From: Robertmurraya dakarensis
GTDB taxonomy: Bacteria > Bacillota > Bacilli > Bacillales > Cytobacillaceae
Length of the DNA stretch: 64,000 nt
Direction: 5' to 3'
Assembly: GCF_900156875.1 (NCBI RefSeq)
Contig: NZ_LT707409.1
Coordinates: 3,307,435-3,371,434 of the forward strand
The notes below the pieces were generated by a model. The model made no database searches and was not told the DNA's origin. It saw only the letters and a list, made by a program, of their open reading frames with translations. Each line of letters starts with the position of its first letter. The first letter of the stretch is position 1. A program made the translations under genes and the position numbers. Of this stretch, positions 18,437 to 26,472 are shown in pieces.

Positions 18437-18757
18437 CATATTAATCTGTACCCATAAGAAGCTACTATACATTCTATAATTCTACAGGATTTGCCATAAA
18501 TATCAATAGATTATTGATATTTTTTTGGTCTTTTGTGAAAAAAGTATGGATTTATGAAGGAGAAACCAACATAATACCTGTCATTCTAACACTCTAGCAA
18601 ATTTCGACATACACATTACTTCTATAGTTATATTACAGACTACGAATCTTTTGTTACAAAACTGTAAAATAACAATCTTCGATAATATGGTACTATTTTC
18701 TTGTCTGAAAAATTTGTAAAATATTCGACTATTATGCCAAGGAGGTTTTTTCCCTAT
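18437..18757. other. Intergenic region between S-layer gene and SLH hydrolase
   Basis: It holds an AT-only hairpin, AAATATCAATA/TATTGATATTT at 18498-18522, followed by TTTTGG on the plus strand, which could be a weak terminator. An extended -10-like TGGTACTAT at 18688-18696 and the ribosome site AAGGAGG at 18739-18745 precede the hydrolase start. No gene is seen. Confidence 0.5.
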
Positions 18758-19741
18758 ATGTATAGACGATTGATTTTAGGATTGGTTTCAACTTTTGCAA
18801 TTTTTTTCTTATGGGCTGGATCGGCATCTGCTTCCACGAATTATGATAAGCTTCTTCCAGTTGCAAAAAAGTACATAGGTGTTCCATATAAATATGGAGG
18901 AACAACAGCAAGCGGGTTTGATTGTTCAGGATACATAAATGTGGTTTATAAAGAATTAGGTATTAATCTGCCGCGTACGACGAAAGGAATAGCCACAGCT
19001 GGTACATATATTGAACGTGATAACCTTCGTGTCGGTGACCTGGTTATTTTCAATACTTTTGGTTCTGGTCCTTCACATGCAGGTATATACATAGGAAATG
19101 ATGAGTTTATTCATTCGTCCTCAAGCAAGGGCGTTACGATCTCAAGCTTAAATGATCCTTATTATTGGAAAAATAAATACATCGGTGCACGCCGTGTTCT
19201 CTCATTTGACCTAGGTGTTGGCGAGTTCCGCGATATTAACTCTGATCATTGGGTTCAGCCGATTGTTAATGAGCTGGCGAAAGAAGAACTAGTACTTGGT
19301 TACGAAAACAGTTATTACAAACCGCAAGATAATATCACAAGAGCTGAAGTGGCAGCAATGCTTGCTGAAGCGTTCGACCTAAAAGTGAACAACCGCAGCG
19401 GTAATTTCCCAGATGTTAATTCTAACCACTGGGCGGTAGGTGTTGTTAATGCCGTCTACCAAGAAGGAATTTTTCAAGGAAATGATTCTAACCACTTCCG
19501 ACCAAGCGACGCTTTAACTCGGGGTCAAATGGCTGCTATTATCTCCAGAGCATTTGATTTAGGCGCACCTGCATCAGCAGTTGAATTCTCAGATGTATCT
19601 GCAGATCACTGGGCTTATAACGACGTACAGAAGCTTGCAGGTTCCAGAATTACCGTTGGTTTCCCTGACGGAAGCTTTAAACCTGAAGAGCATGTAACAC
19701 GATCACAGTTTGCAGCGTTTTTATATAGAGCAATGAAATAA
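18758..19741 (+). CDS. NlpC/P60 peptidoglycan endopeptidase with C-terminal SLH domains
   Basis: The start chosen is the ATG at 18758 (MYRRLILGLV), because AAGGAGG lies 12 bases before it and it begins a proper signal peptide ending ASA; a longer frame from 18701 has no ribosome site. The product has 327 residues. The NlpC/P60 domain covers about 26-145 with the catalytic Cys in GFDCSGYI and His in GPSHAGIYIG. Three SLH domains fill about 155-327 with ITRAEVAAM, LTRGQMAAI and VTRSQFAAF. It should cut stem peptides of peptidoglycan while held on the wall polysaccharide. It is divergent from the S-layer gene and ends at a strong terminator, so it is a single-gene unit. Confidence 0.9.
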   Translation: MYRRLILGLVSTFAIFFLWAGSASASTNYDKLLPVAKKYIGVPYKYGGTTASGFDCSGYINVVYKELGINLPRTTKGIATAGTYIERDNLRVGDLVIFNTFGSGPSHAGIYIGNDEFIHSSSSKGVTISSLNDPYYWKNKYIGARRVLSFDLGVGEFRDINSDHWVQPIVNELAKEELVLGYENSYYKPQDNITRAEVAAMLAEAFDLKVNNRSGNFPDVNSNHWAVGVVNAVYQEGIFQGNDSNHFRPSDALTRGQMAAIISRAFDLGAPASAVEFSDVSADHWAYNDVQKLAGSRITVGFPDGSFKPEEHVTRSQFAAFLYRAMK

Positions 19742-19766
19742 CAACTTGGCGGGCTGCCAACAGAGT

Positions 19767-19799
19767 AAAGCCTCGGTTCAATAATTGAACCGAGGCTTT
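19767..19799 (+). terminator. Terminator of the SLH hydrolase gene
   Basis: A perfect 15-bp stem (AAAGCCTCGGTTCAA and its complement) with loop TAA is followed by TTGGTTATTTTT. Confidence 0.9.
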
Positions 19800-19818
19800 T
19801 TGGTTATTTTTATAAAAA

Positions 19819-19857
19819 AAACACGATTTGCCTCCCTAATGGTGACAAATCGTGTTT
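19819..19857 (-). terminator. Terminator of the metalloprotease/SLH gene
   Basis: AAACACGATTTG pairs with CAAATCGTGTTT (12 bp). On the minus strand the second arm runs into a T tract (19812-19821). It lies 10 bases after the stop of the minus-strand gene, next to the terminator of the convergent gene. Confidence 0.88.
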
Positions 19858-19866
19858 CTCTAGCTA

Positions 19867-22329
19867 TTATTCTTCCATCAGTTTAATCGTTCTTTCAAGG
19901 AAGAGTGCAAATTGTGATCTTTTGACTGCTTCATTCGGTCTGAATGGGTCAGCCACTGTAATGTTGTTATGTGCTAGTGTGTTAATGTCGTCATAGTTCC
20001 AGAATGACCCCTGGTCTGTGAATGAAGTCTGCTGCGTTGGTTCTTCATAGACTTCATCAAATGCTCTGACCAAGATAGCCGCCATTTGCGCACGGGTTAG
20101 GGTTTCATTCGGACGAAGTGCTCCGCCGCTTCCCATTAAGCCATGTGCTTCTGCAATGAGCATATCCTCATACCCAATCTGACCCGGCGCCATGTCTGTT
20201 GCTTTCATCTCATAGCCTTGTGGCCGTTTCATATCAAGTGCTTTTACAATGAGAGATGCAGCATGACGTCGGAGTAATTGCGTTTCCGGTCTAAACGTGC
20301 CATCTGTGTATCCATTAATAATGTCTCGATGCTGCAAGTAAGCAACAGCCGTAGCAACTTCTTCTCTGTTCACATCCGGGAACAAATTGATATTCCCCTC
20401 TACAATATTAGAAGAAGCAATATAGCCTTCAAAGCCTGTACCCTTTACCTTATACATGGCATACTGATTTTCAGGGTTTGAAGTCGTCTCAAAAGGACCG
20501 CCGATGATTTCTAGCGGATTATAATGCTTCAACTTCTTAGACACACTTCCGTCAATCCCATCTCGAAGGTTGGAATAGCTTAGGTGTGGATTTTGGCTGT
20601 GTACCATATCTCCAACCTGATAGTTTTGTGTAGTCCTTGTCTGCGTTGGCCACTTGTAATTTGATGTTTCACCAAAGACGATGATTTCCGGTTTGTCCTC
20701 ATGTGGATAGCTGATATCAAGTTCAGGTGTCTGTCCAATCTCAAGCAAGCTGCGATTTCTGATAATGTCATAGACGCGTTCTTGATAGGCATCCTCATTT
20801 AGATTTGGATCATTACGTTTTGATAAGCCGTTATATGCCATGACAGCAAAATACCAATCTTCAATGCTATTTTTATCATGATTATTGATCGTTGGCAGAC
20901 GTAAATCCCATTTTTCTAGTAAAATATCTGCCCCAACTTCAATGTTGTAGCGGATGTCGTATTTTACTTTTTCCTTATCAATGCCCTTACTTCCATACTC
21001 CTCATCACTCATCGTGATTTGCATCATGCCGATCCCGCCGTCAGCCGTAATGAGCGGTTCGCCATTTTCATCAAATTGCTGAAAACCTGTTTCTACATAA
21101 GCAATAGCCTTTAAGATCTCGGCTGGAATTCCTTTTTCATTCGCCACTTCTGTCAGCATTTCCTTAATTTCAGGAACAGTAAGCTGCATTTGCTGATAAG
21201 CGTGGATTTGCTCTTTTGTCTTTACAGTCTCATTAATAGTTTCATAGGCAAGGTTGTATGTGGCAGAACCTCTGTTGAAGCCGTCAGCATTATGCTGCAC
21301 CGCCTGAAGCCTTACTCCAGTGAAATCTTCCCCATTTAATACCCAAGATTTCTCACTATCTAGTTGACCGTGGCGCACCCAGCCTTCCTGCTCATCCTCA
21401 CCTGTCCACTTTAAAATTTGAACCGGAGAATAAGCGAAGTTGTCATCCTGTGCCACCACGTATGTGTTCTGACCATTTAAATTTTGGCCATAAAGCTTCA
21501 AGTCATAACGATTATAAGGTGACTTTTCAAAATCCGTAACATATAAGGAAGGACTTTCTTCTAACGGATATTCTCGGTCAGTCAGTAGATCATTCCAATA
21601 TCCCATGATGCTTGGATTATCAAATGGTGTATCAATCTGTCCGTTCATTTGCATATGGTCTTTGATGGCCGATTCTGTTCCAAACAGCTGTACATAATCT
21701 TCAGCCAAAATTTCCGGCATACTCCATTGGTACTCGCCGCTTCCATCTACATGGACATCAGGAAGTGAGCTTAAGCCTCTCTCCTGCGCATATTGTGATG
21801 ACAGCCAATTTTCCGGAAGAACCCGCTCTCCTACTATTAAATGGTAGTACGTAAAATGATGTCCGTACTCATGCGATAGTGTCGTTGCCATTGCTTCAGG
21901 AGTACCATAGTCATTCCCGCCGTACAGCTCAATCACACGGTCGTCTGAATAACGGATGATGTTTCCTCCATGCTCATAGCTCGCATAGTACTGCCCAAGC
22001 ACACCTTTACCTGCTGGATAATCCGAGAAAATTTTGACCTTTCCTAAATAAGCAAGCTCTTCGCCTGTCTTATTTTTCAATAATTCCTGCTCAAGTGCTT
22101 TTAATTCTTCAACAGTCTTCCAATTCTTACTATAGTCCTTGCTGTAGCTTTCGAACGTTACGCCGCTTTCGCCTGTATATTGCTGCTGAAGCGTGTAGTA
22201 ATCCTCATAGCTGCCTGCAGCCGCCTGCTTTCCTTGCACTTCGTCAATGACATTCGCGCTTGCACTTCCTGAAAATAGGAATGCTAAAAGAAAGAAGAGG
22301 GAGCCAGCTGCTAGTTTCCAATTCTTCAT
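19867..22329 (-). CDS. Secreted metalloprotease / lytic transglycosylase / SLH fusion
   Basis: The ATG at 22329 (MKNWKLAAG) is preferred over a TTG two codons earlier because AAGGAG is 7 bases before it. The signal peptide ends near SASA. Around residue 155 is a zinc-protease helix, LSHEYGHHFTYYH, with a possible third ligand in PEILAEDYVQLF about 50 residues later. At about 390-500 is an SLT-type goose-lysozyme/transglycosylase fold: AIAYVETGFQ with the likely catalytic Glu, GGIGMMQIT, and FAVMAYNG. An SH3-like region may lie near 560-645. SLH-like domains fill about 650-820 (LLRRHAASL, LTRAQMAAI, VKRSQFALF). It would be anchored to wall polymer and cut both protein and glycan strands. Both enzyme assignments rest on motifs only. 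Confidence 0.8.
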   Translation of the reverse strand: MKNWKLAAGSLFFLLAFLFSGSASANVIDEVQGKQAAAGSYEDYYTLQQQYTGESGVTFESYSKDYSKNWKTVEELKALEQELLKNKTGEELAYLGKVKIFSDYPAGKGVLGQYYASYEHGGNIIRYSDDRVIELYGGNDYGTPEAMATTLSHEYGHHFTYYHLIVGERVLPENWLSSQYAQERGLSSLPDVHVDGSGEYQWSMPEILAEDYVQLFGTESAIKDHMQMNGQIDTPFDNPSIMGYWNDLLTDREYPLEESPSLYVTDFEKSPYNRYDLKLYGQNLNGQNTYVVAQDDNFAYSPVQILKWTGEDEQEGWVRHGQLDSEKSWVLNGEDFTGVRLQAVQHNADGFNRGSATYNLAYETINETVKTKEQIHAYQQMQLTVPEIKEMLTEVANEKGIPAEILKAIAYVETGFQQFDENGEPLITADGGIGMMQITMSDEEYGSKGIDKEKVKYDIRYNIEVGADILLEKWDLRLPTINNHDKNSIEDWYFAVMAYNGLSKRNDPNLNEDAYQERVYDIIRNRSLLEIGQTPELDISYPHEDKPEIIVFGETSNYKWPTQTRTTQNYQVGDMVHSQNPHLSYSNLRDGIDGSVSKKLKHYNPLEIIGGPFETTSNPENQYAMYKVKGTGFEGYIASSNIVEGNINLFPDVNREEVATAVAYLQHRDIINGYTDGTFRPETQLLRRHAASLIVKALDMKRPQGYEMKATDMAPGQIGYEDMLIAEAHGLMGSGGALRPNETLTRAQMAAILVRAFDEVYEEPTQQTSFTDQGSFWNYDDINTLAHNNITVADPFRPNEAVKRSQFALFLERTIKLMEE

Positions 22330-22448
22330 TTCCAATCTCCTTCCACTCTTTTTCTATTATATTAACATGAATAAAGGAGGAACCTATAATAAAAGAAAAG
22401 ATTGGGAATTTAATAGAGCTAGAGTGTCGTTGAGGTTTTTATATAAAA

Positions 22449-22650
22449 ATGGTCATTGAGCTTGGTAATTGATGTATAAGTACGTCTATTGGACCGATTT
22501 TCCTCGAATTTACTGATTTGGGGCCTTTAGAATTTTCTAATGGACCAAGTTATGTAGTTTCCGGCATGTTTGGGTCATTAGACTCTTTCTATTGACCCAA
22601 ATACCTTCAATGTTACCTATTTCGGGCCATAAGAGTTGCTTAGACCACTA
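22449..22650. repeat. 51-52 nt hairpin repeat, array 1
   Basis: Three units of 51, 52 and 52 nt start at 22486 with CTATTGGACC, CTAATGGACC and CTATTGACCC, and each carries near its end a complementary word such as GGGTCATTAGA or GGGCCATAAGA. The tail of an earlier unit (GGTCATTGAG) is at 22451. Each unit can fold on itself. It fills most of the space between two minus-strand genes, and no gene is present in 22330-22688. Confidence 0.8.
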
Positions 22651-22688
22651 TCGTTAACCCTAAACCACAATAACCTTTTTCAAACAAA

Positions 22689-22720
22689 GAAAAACCCAGC
22701 AGTTCAACACCGCCAGGCTT
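22689..22720 (-). terminator. Terminator of the subtilisin-like protease gene
   Basis: On the minus strand AGCCTGGC pairs with GCTGGGTT (with G-U pairs) around GGTGTTGAACT and is followed by TTTCTTTG. It lies 14 bases after the stop. Confidence 0.75.
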
Positions 22721-22733
22721 CTCTCCCAATCTA

Positions 22734-25700
22734 TTACTTCACTAAAACCTCTAACTCATAAGCTTTCGTACTAGCACGGCTTGCTGCTTCGCTAACTTCA
22801 ATGTAATATTGGCCTTTTTGCAGGGCAACTGTACCTACTTCATGATCGGCTACACCATAGTAATCCATTTCCTTCACAAGAGCGCCGTTTGCATTATAGA
22901 CTTTGATTACACCGTCTAGTGAACCTTCTGTCTTAAATGTTATTGTGGCAGAACCATCCTTCGCCATATTCAATCCATAATAGTCCTTGTCGCCGAAATC
23001 AACGCCAGAGTTCAAGTAGCCTTGTGCTTTTAACACACCATTTGCCGCTGTTAGTGCAAGTGGTTTTGATGGAACATTGTTTTTCACAACAGAACCGGCA
23101 TCTTCATCAGCCTTCGTCATATCTGTTAATACGACTTGATACGGCTGCACAGAAGCTGTTCCCCATGAACCATTTTGGGCCATCACAAAGTAACCTACAT
23201 CCTTCTTCGCTTTGAAAGACGCACTTACTTCATACGTCAACGCATTCGTTGGGTAGAACGATAATGCCTTCATCGCTTCTTCTGGATCAATGTTCATGTT
23301 TCCGTTGCTGTCTTCAATGATCGTTGTGTAAATGTATAATGGTTCTTGTACAGACTTCGGTAAGTTTTTCTTTTCCTCAGCTGTGAATGGTTGAGGAGTT
23401 AACTTCAGATTGAAAATCTTTTGATCGGCGCGATGCTTATAATAATAGATGTCGTTATCCGTATTCTGGATTAGGTAGTTTGTATACGCTTTTCCAGGAC
23501 TGATGACTTTCGCACGGACTGGATCATTTTCATCATTGTCATTTTCTTCTGGTGAATCCATGATCTTGCTCGATTTAATCACATAAGGATCTGCTGACAT
23601 TGCGTACATTTCATTGCGCATTTGAATAAAATACTTCTTATCCTTCTCTAACGCGGTAGACATCTTAATGTCTTCACCATACGAATAAAAGTATCCGAAA
23701 TCAGTGATAGGAATTAAATCATTGTGCTCTTCATCATATTCATAAATCGTTCCCCATAAGTAGGTTTCTTCCCCGGCATCTAAGCCGAATTCATAGATCG
23801 CATCTGAATCAGAAGTGAATGAATAGAAATCTTCATCTCCTGCGAACTGGAAGTAGCCTTCAACATCTGTGCCAATTGTCATTTCCGGGGCACCGTTTAC
23901 AATCTGATCAACCATTTCTTCTTCAAACATGCGGTAGTAAGTTTCCGCTTCTTCAACTACATCTTCCGCAAATTTCTTGAAATCAGCTTTCTTCGCTTCC
24001 ATGTACTCAATTGTAGTCATTTCGTCTTTCATATACATTTCTTCTGGACTGTTCATAGGGTAGCCATCTTCATCAGGAGGCAGCTCTAACCCTTCAATAT
24101 CTAACTCATAAGGAACACTAGAGTTACCAGGTGTAAAGTCTAAATTAATGCCTGTAAAGAATGGATCATAAATCATATACTCAAAGCTAGGTGCAGCCGA
24201 AACCTCTAACACATACTCCATGCCTGGTACCGCTTCAAAGACAAGCTTTTCATCTGCACCTTTGCCACCTTTATTTGACATCTGCACTGGGTATGGCCAT
24301 GTTTCCCATTCCGGCAGATCCGGCGGACGCTCCATTTCAAAGTCTTGTTTAAAGTATAGCCCGAGTGTGGAGTCGACACCTGGAATTCCGGATACATCGA
24401 TTGATAGCATTTGCGGTTCTTCTACGGAGAAACTAAAGTAATCCTTATCTCCTTCTTCATCCTCTGAGAAAAGGGTGAATGGTCCATTTTTATCATCAGC
24501 GCTTGCATATGGAATCGCTGAAATTGGGATGATATTGTCCTTGGACGATTTGTCACTCTTAATCTCTGAAAGTACCTCCGCTGTGAACGTATACTTAGAA
24601 TCACCGCCCACATGATAGTTTCCGTTCGCATCCTTGACTGTAATCAACAATGTTCCCGCTGACTCTGCTTTATATAAGTAACCTTCTGCTTCTCCTGCTC
24701 TTGCTGCGTTCACCTTTACAGGCTCCGCCGTTGCACCGACCTCTGGAATAAACGTCAGCTCCATGCCATAATCAAATTGCTCTGATCCTTCTAGCCCCGT
24801 TTGTAAGTATTCACCTTCATTTAGATGAACTTTGTAGTAATGTCTTTCTTCTGGCTGGGTAAAAGAGCCGCTTTGTGTATCTTCGCCTTTTAACTCAGTA
24901 GCATTTGCTAACTTTTGCGCAGCTGTTAATGACTCGATTTTTGGCAAATTAGCTATGTCATACTTTAAAGCCGCAACCGGATCTACAAGACCGTTGGCAA
25001 ACTTAAGATCGTAGCCTTCTTCCCCTAAGTCTTTCGCCGTTTGTTCTAAAATATATTCCACTTCAAATGGCTTTAAGTTTGGATATTTTGACTTAAGAAG
25101 TGCCGCCACACCCGCTACGACCGGTGACGCCATGGACGTACCGCTTGCTTCTATGTAGCTGGAACCTTTTTGAAAATCGTAGACCGTACTGTACACATTT
25201 TCCCCAGGTGCCACGATGTCAACAGATGGTCCGAAGTTGGAGTAGCTTGATAATTCATTTTGATCATTTGTTGAGCCAACGCTGATGACGCCATCATAGG
25301 AAGCTGGAGATGCATACTCATCCCATCCTTCGTTTCCTGCTGCAGCGACAACCGTAATGCCCGCGTCAATTGCCTTTTGGACCGCGTCTTCAAAAACAGG
25401 CGATTCCATGTAGCCGCCTAAGCTCATATTAATGACATCGGCGCCTTTCTCAATTGCATAGAGAATTCCTTCTGCAATGACGTAGTCACTTGCGCCCCAT
25501 TCTCCATTAAAAACATCAACCGGAAGAATTTTTGCATTAGGAGCAACCCCTTGTCCGCCGATACCATTATTAGCGCCAGCCGCAATGATTCCCGCCACAT
25601 GGGTACCATGCATATCTGTGAACGAACCGTTGGCAGGATCTGCTGCATTATAAGGAGGCAGTACTTGTGACTTAAGATCTGGATGGTTGAAGTCCAAGCC

Positions 25701-26225
25701 CGTATCAACTACTGCAACTGTTACATCATTTTTTCCTGCAAATTTTAATGCTTCATCTATTTGTAGCAGAGATTGATGGTATTGTTTATCCTTTTTCGGA
25801 TCTGGTGCACTACTTGTTTTATACTGAACACTCTGAGTAGCTGATTTTACACCTTCCATATTGCTATAAAATGAGAGAGCCGATTGTAAAGATTGACCTT
25901 TTTTCACTTTCACGACATCATAACCTAGCGTAGGGATTGATTTCACCAAAACCGTACCTGCCTTCTGGTGGACAGATGGTGAAAGCTTCTGATCGTATTT
26001 AATCACTAGAGTATCGCTGCTAAGCTGGTCTTTCTGTTCCTGCTGCTTTTTATAAGCAAGAATCTTCTTTTCTGTGTCAGATCCTAAGATGTCTTTTAAA
26101 ATATCGGGCTTTTCTTCTTTCTGTAACTTACTAATTTCATCAAACGTTGCCGCTGATGCAGCACTTGGTACGACTAAAGCCGCCGTTGTTCCAAGCGCAA
26201 ACCCTGTTTTTAGCCATTTTTTCAC
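22734..26225 (-). CDS. Large secreted subtilisin-like (S8) serine protease
   Basis: The 1163-residue protein starts with GTG at 26225, with GGGAGG 9 bases before. The signal peptide ends near SAASA-ATF. An inhibitor-like propeptide covers about 70-140. The S8 domain (about 150-420) has the catalytic Asp174 in AVVDTGLD, His206 in MHGTHVAG, Asn298 in AAAGNEG and Ser364 in SGTSMASP. About 740 further residues contain several beta-sandwich units that resemble pre-peptidase C-terminal domains (GDKDYFSFSV, GDEDFYSFTS, GDKDYYGLNM). There is no SLH domain or wall anchor. It should be an extracellular protease for nutrition or surface-protein processing. It is divergent from secA2 and is a single-gene unit with its own terminator. 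Confidence 0.92.
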   Translation of the reverse strand: MKKWLKTGFALGTTAALVVPSAASAATFDEISKLQKEEKPDILKDILGSDTEKKILAYKKQQEQKDQLSSDTLVIKYDQKLSPSVHQKAGTVLVKSIPTLGYDVVKVKKGQSLQSALSFYSNMEGVKSATQSVQYKTSSAPDPKKDKQYHQSLLQIDEALKFAGKNDVTVAVVDTGLDFNHPDLKSQVLPPYNAADPANGSFTDMHGTHVAGIIAAGANNGIGGQGVAPNAKILPVDVFNGEWGASDYVIAEGILYAIEKGADVINMSLGGYMESPVFEDAVQKAIDAGITVVAAAGNEGWDEYASPASYDGVISVGSTNDQNELSSYSNFGPSVDIVAPGENVYSTVYDFQKGSSYIEASGTSMASPVVAGVAALLKSKYPNLKPFEVEYILEQTAKDLGEEGYDLKFANGLVDPVAALKYDIANLPKIESLTAAQKLANATELKGEDTQSGSFTQPEERHYYKVHLNEGEYLQTGLEGSEQFDYGMELTFIPEVGATAEPVKVNAARAGEAEGYLYKAESAGTLLITVKDANGNYHVGGDSKYTFTAEVLSEIKSDKSSKDNIIPISAIPYASADDKNGPFTLFSEDEEGDKDYFSFSVEEPQMLSIDVSGIPGVDSTLGLYFKQDFEMERPPDLPEWETWPYPVQMSNKGGKGADEKLVFEAVPGMEYVLEVSAAPSFEYMIYDPFFTGINLDFTPGNSSVPYELDIEGLELPPDEDGYPMNSPEEMYMKDEMTTIEYMEAKKADFKKFAEDVVEEAETYYRMFEEEMVDQIVNGAPEMTIGTDVEGYFQFAGDEDFYSFTSDSDAIYEFGLDAGEETYLWGTIYEYDEEHNDLIPITDFGYFYSYGEDIKMSTALEKDKKYFIQMRNEMYAMSADPYVIKSSKIMDSPEENDNDENDPVRAKVISPGKAYTNYLIQNTDNDIYYYKHRADQKIFNLKLTPQPFTAEEKKNLPKSVQEPLYIYTTIIEDSNGNMNIDPEEAMKALSFYPTNALTYEVSASFKAKKDVGYFVMAQNGSWGTASVQPYQVVLTDMTKADEDAGSVVKNNVPSKPLALTAANGVLKAQGYLNSGVDFGDKDYYGLNMAKDGSATITFKTEGSLDGVIKVYNANGALVKEMDYYGVADHEVGTVALQKGQYYIEVSEAASRASTKAYELEVLVK

Positions 26226-26430
26226 AGTTTGACCCTCCCAATGTAATAGTTAAATAGTTTACTACTCTAGTATATGACGGATGGAATTGGAAAAAGTTTC
26301 ATTTATATGAAATTTTTCAAAATCTTTTATTTTTTTATGGAAAAAGTAGCAATGATTTGGGTAAGATAAGCGTGGATATAAATGGATGTTGTATCTTTTG
26401 TTACATAAGATGAAAGTGGAATTAATCAGT

Positions 26431-26438
26431 GATATACT
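26431..26438 (+). promoter_or_regulatory. Extended -10 promoter of secA2
   Basis: TGATATACT (26430-26438) matches the TGnTATAAT extended -10 pattern. No good -35 was found. It lies about 35 bases before the secA2 start. Confidence 0.45.
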
Positions 26439-26472
26439 TAAGTCAAGTGCCATTTTACAAGGAGAGAATAGA

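Noticed and set aside
18701-18757. Earlier start of the SLH hydrolase
   Set aside because: The 19 extra codons have no ribosome site and would spoil the signal peptide; AAGGAGG points to 18758.
26297-26312. TTTCATTTATATGAAA upstream of the protease gene as a PlcR box
   Set aside because: The arm length and spacing are alike, but the arm bases differ from the PlcR consensus; a chance AT palindrome is likely.
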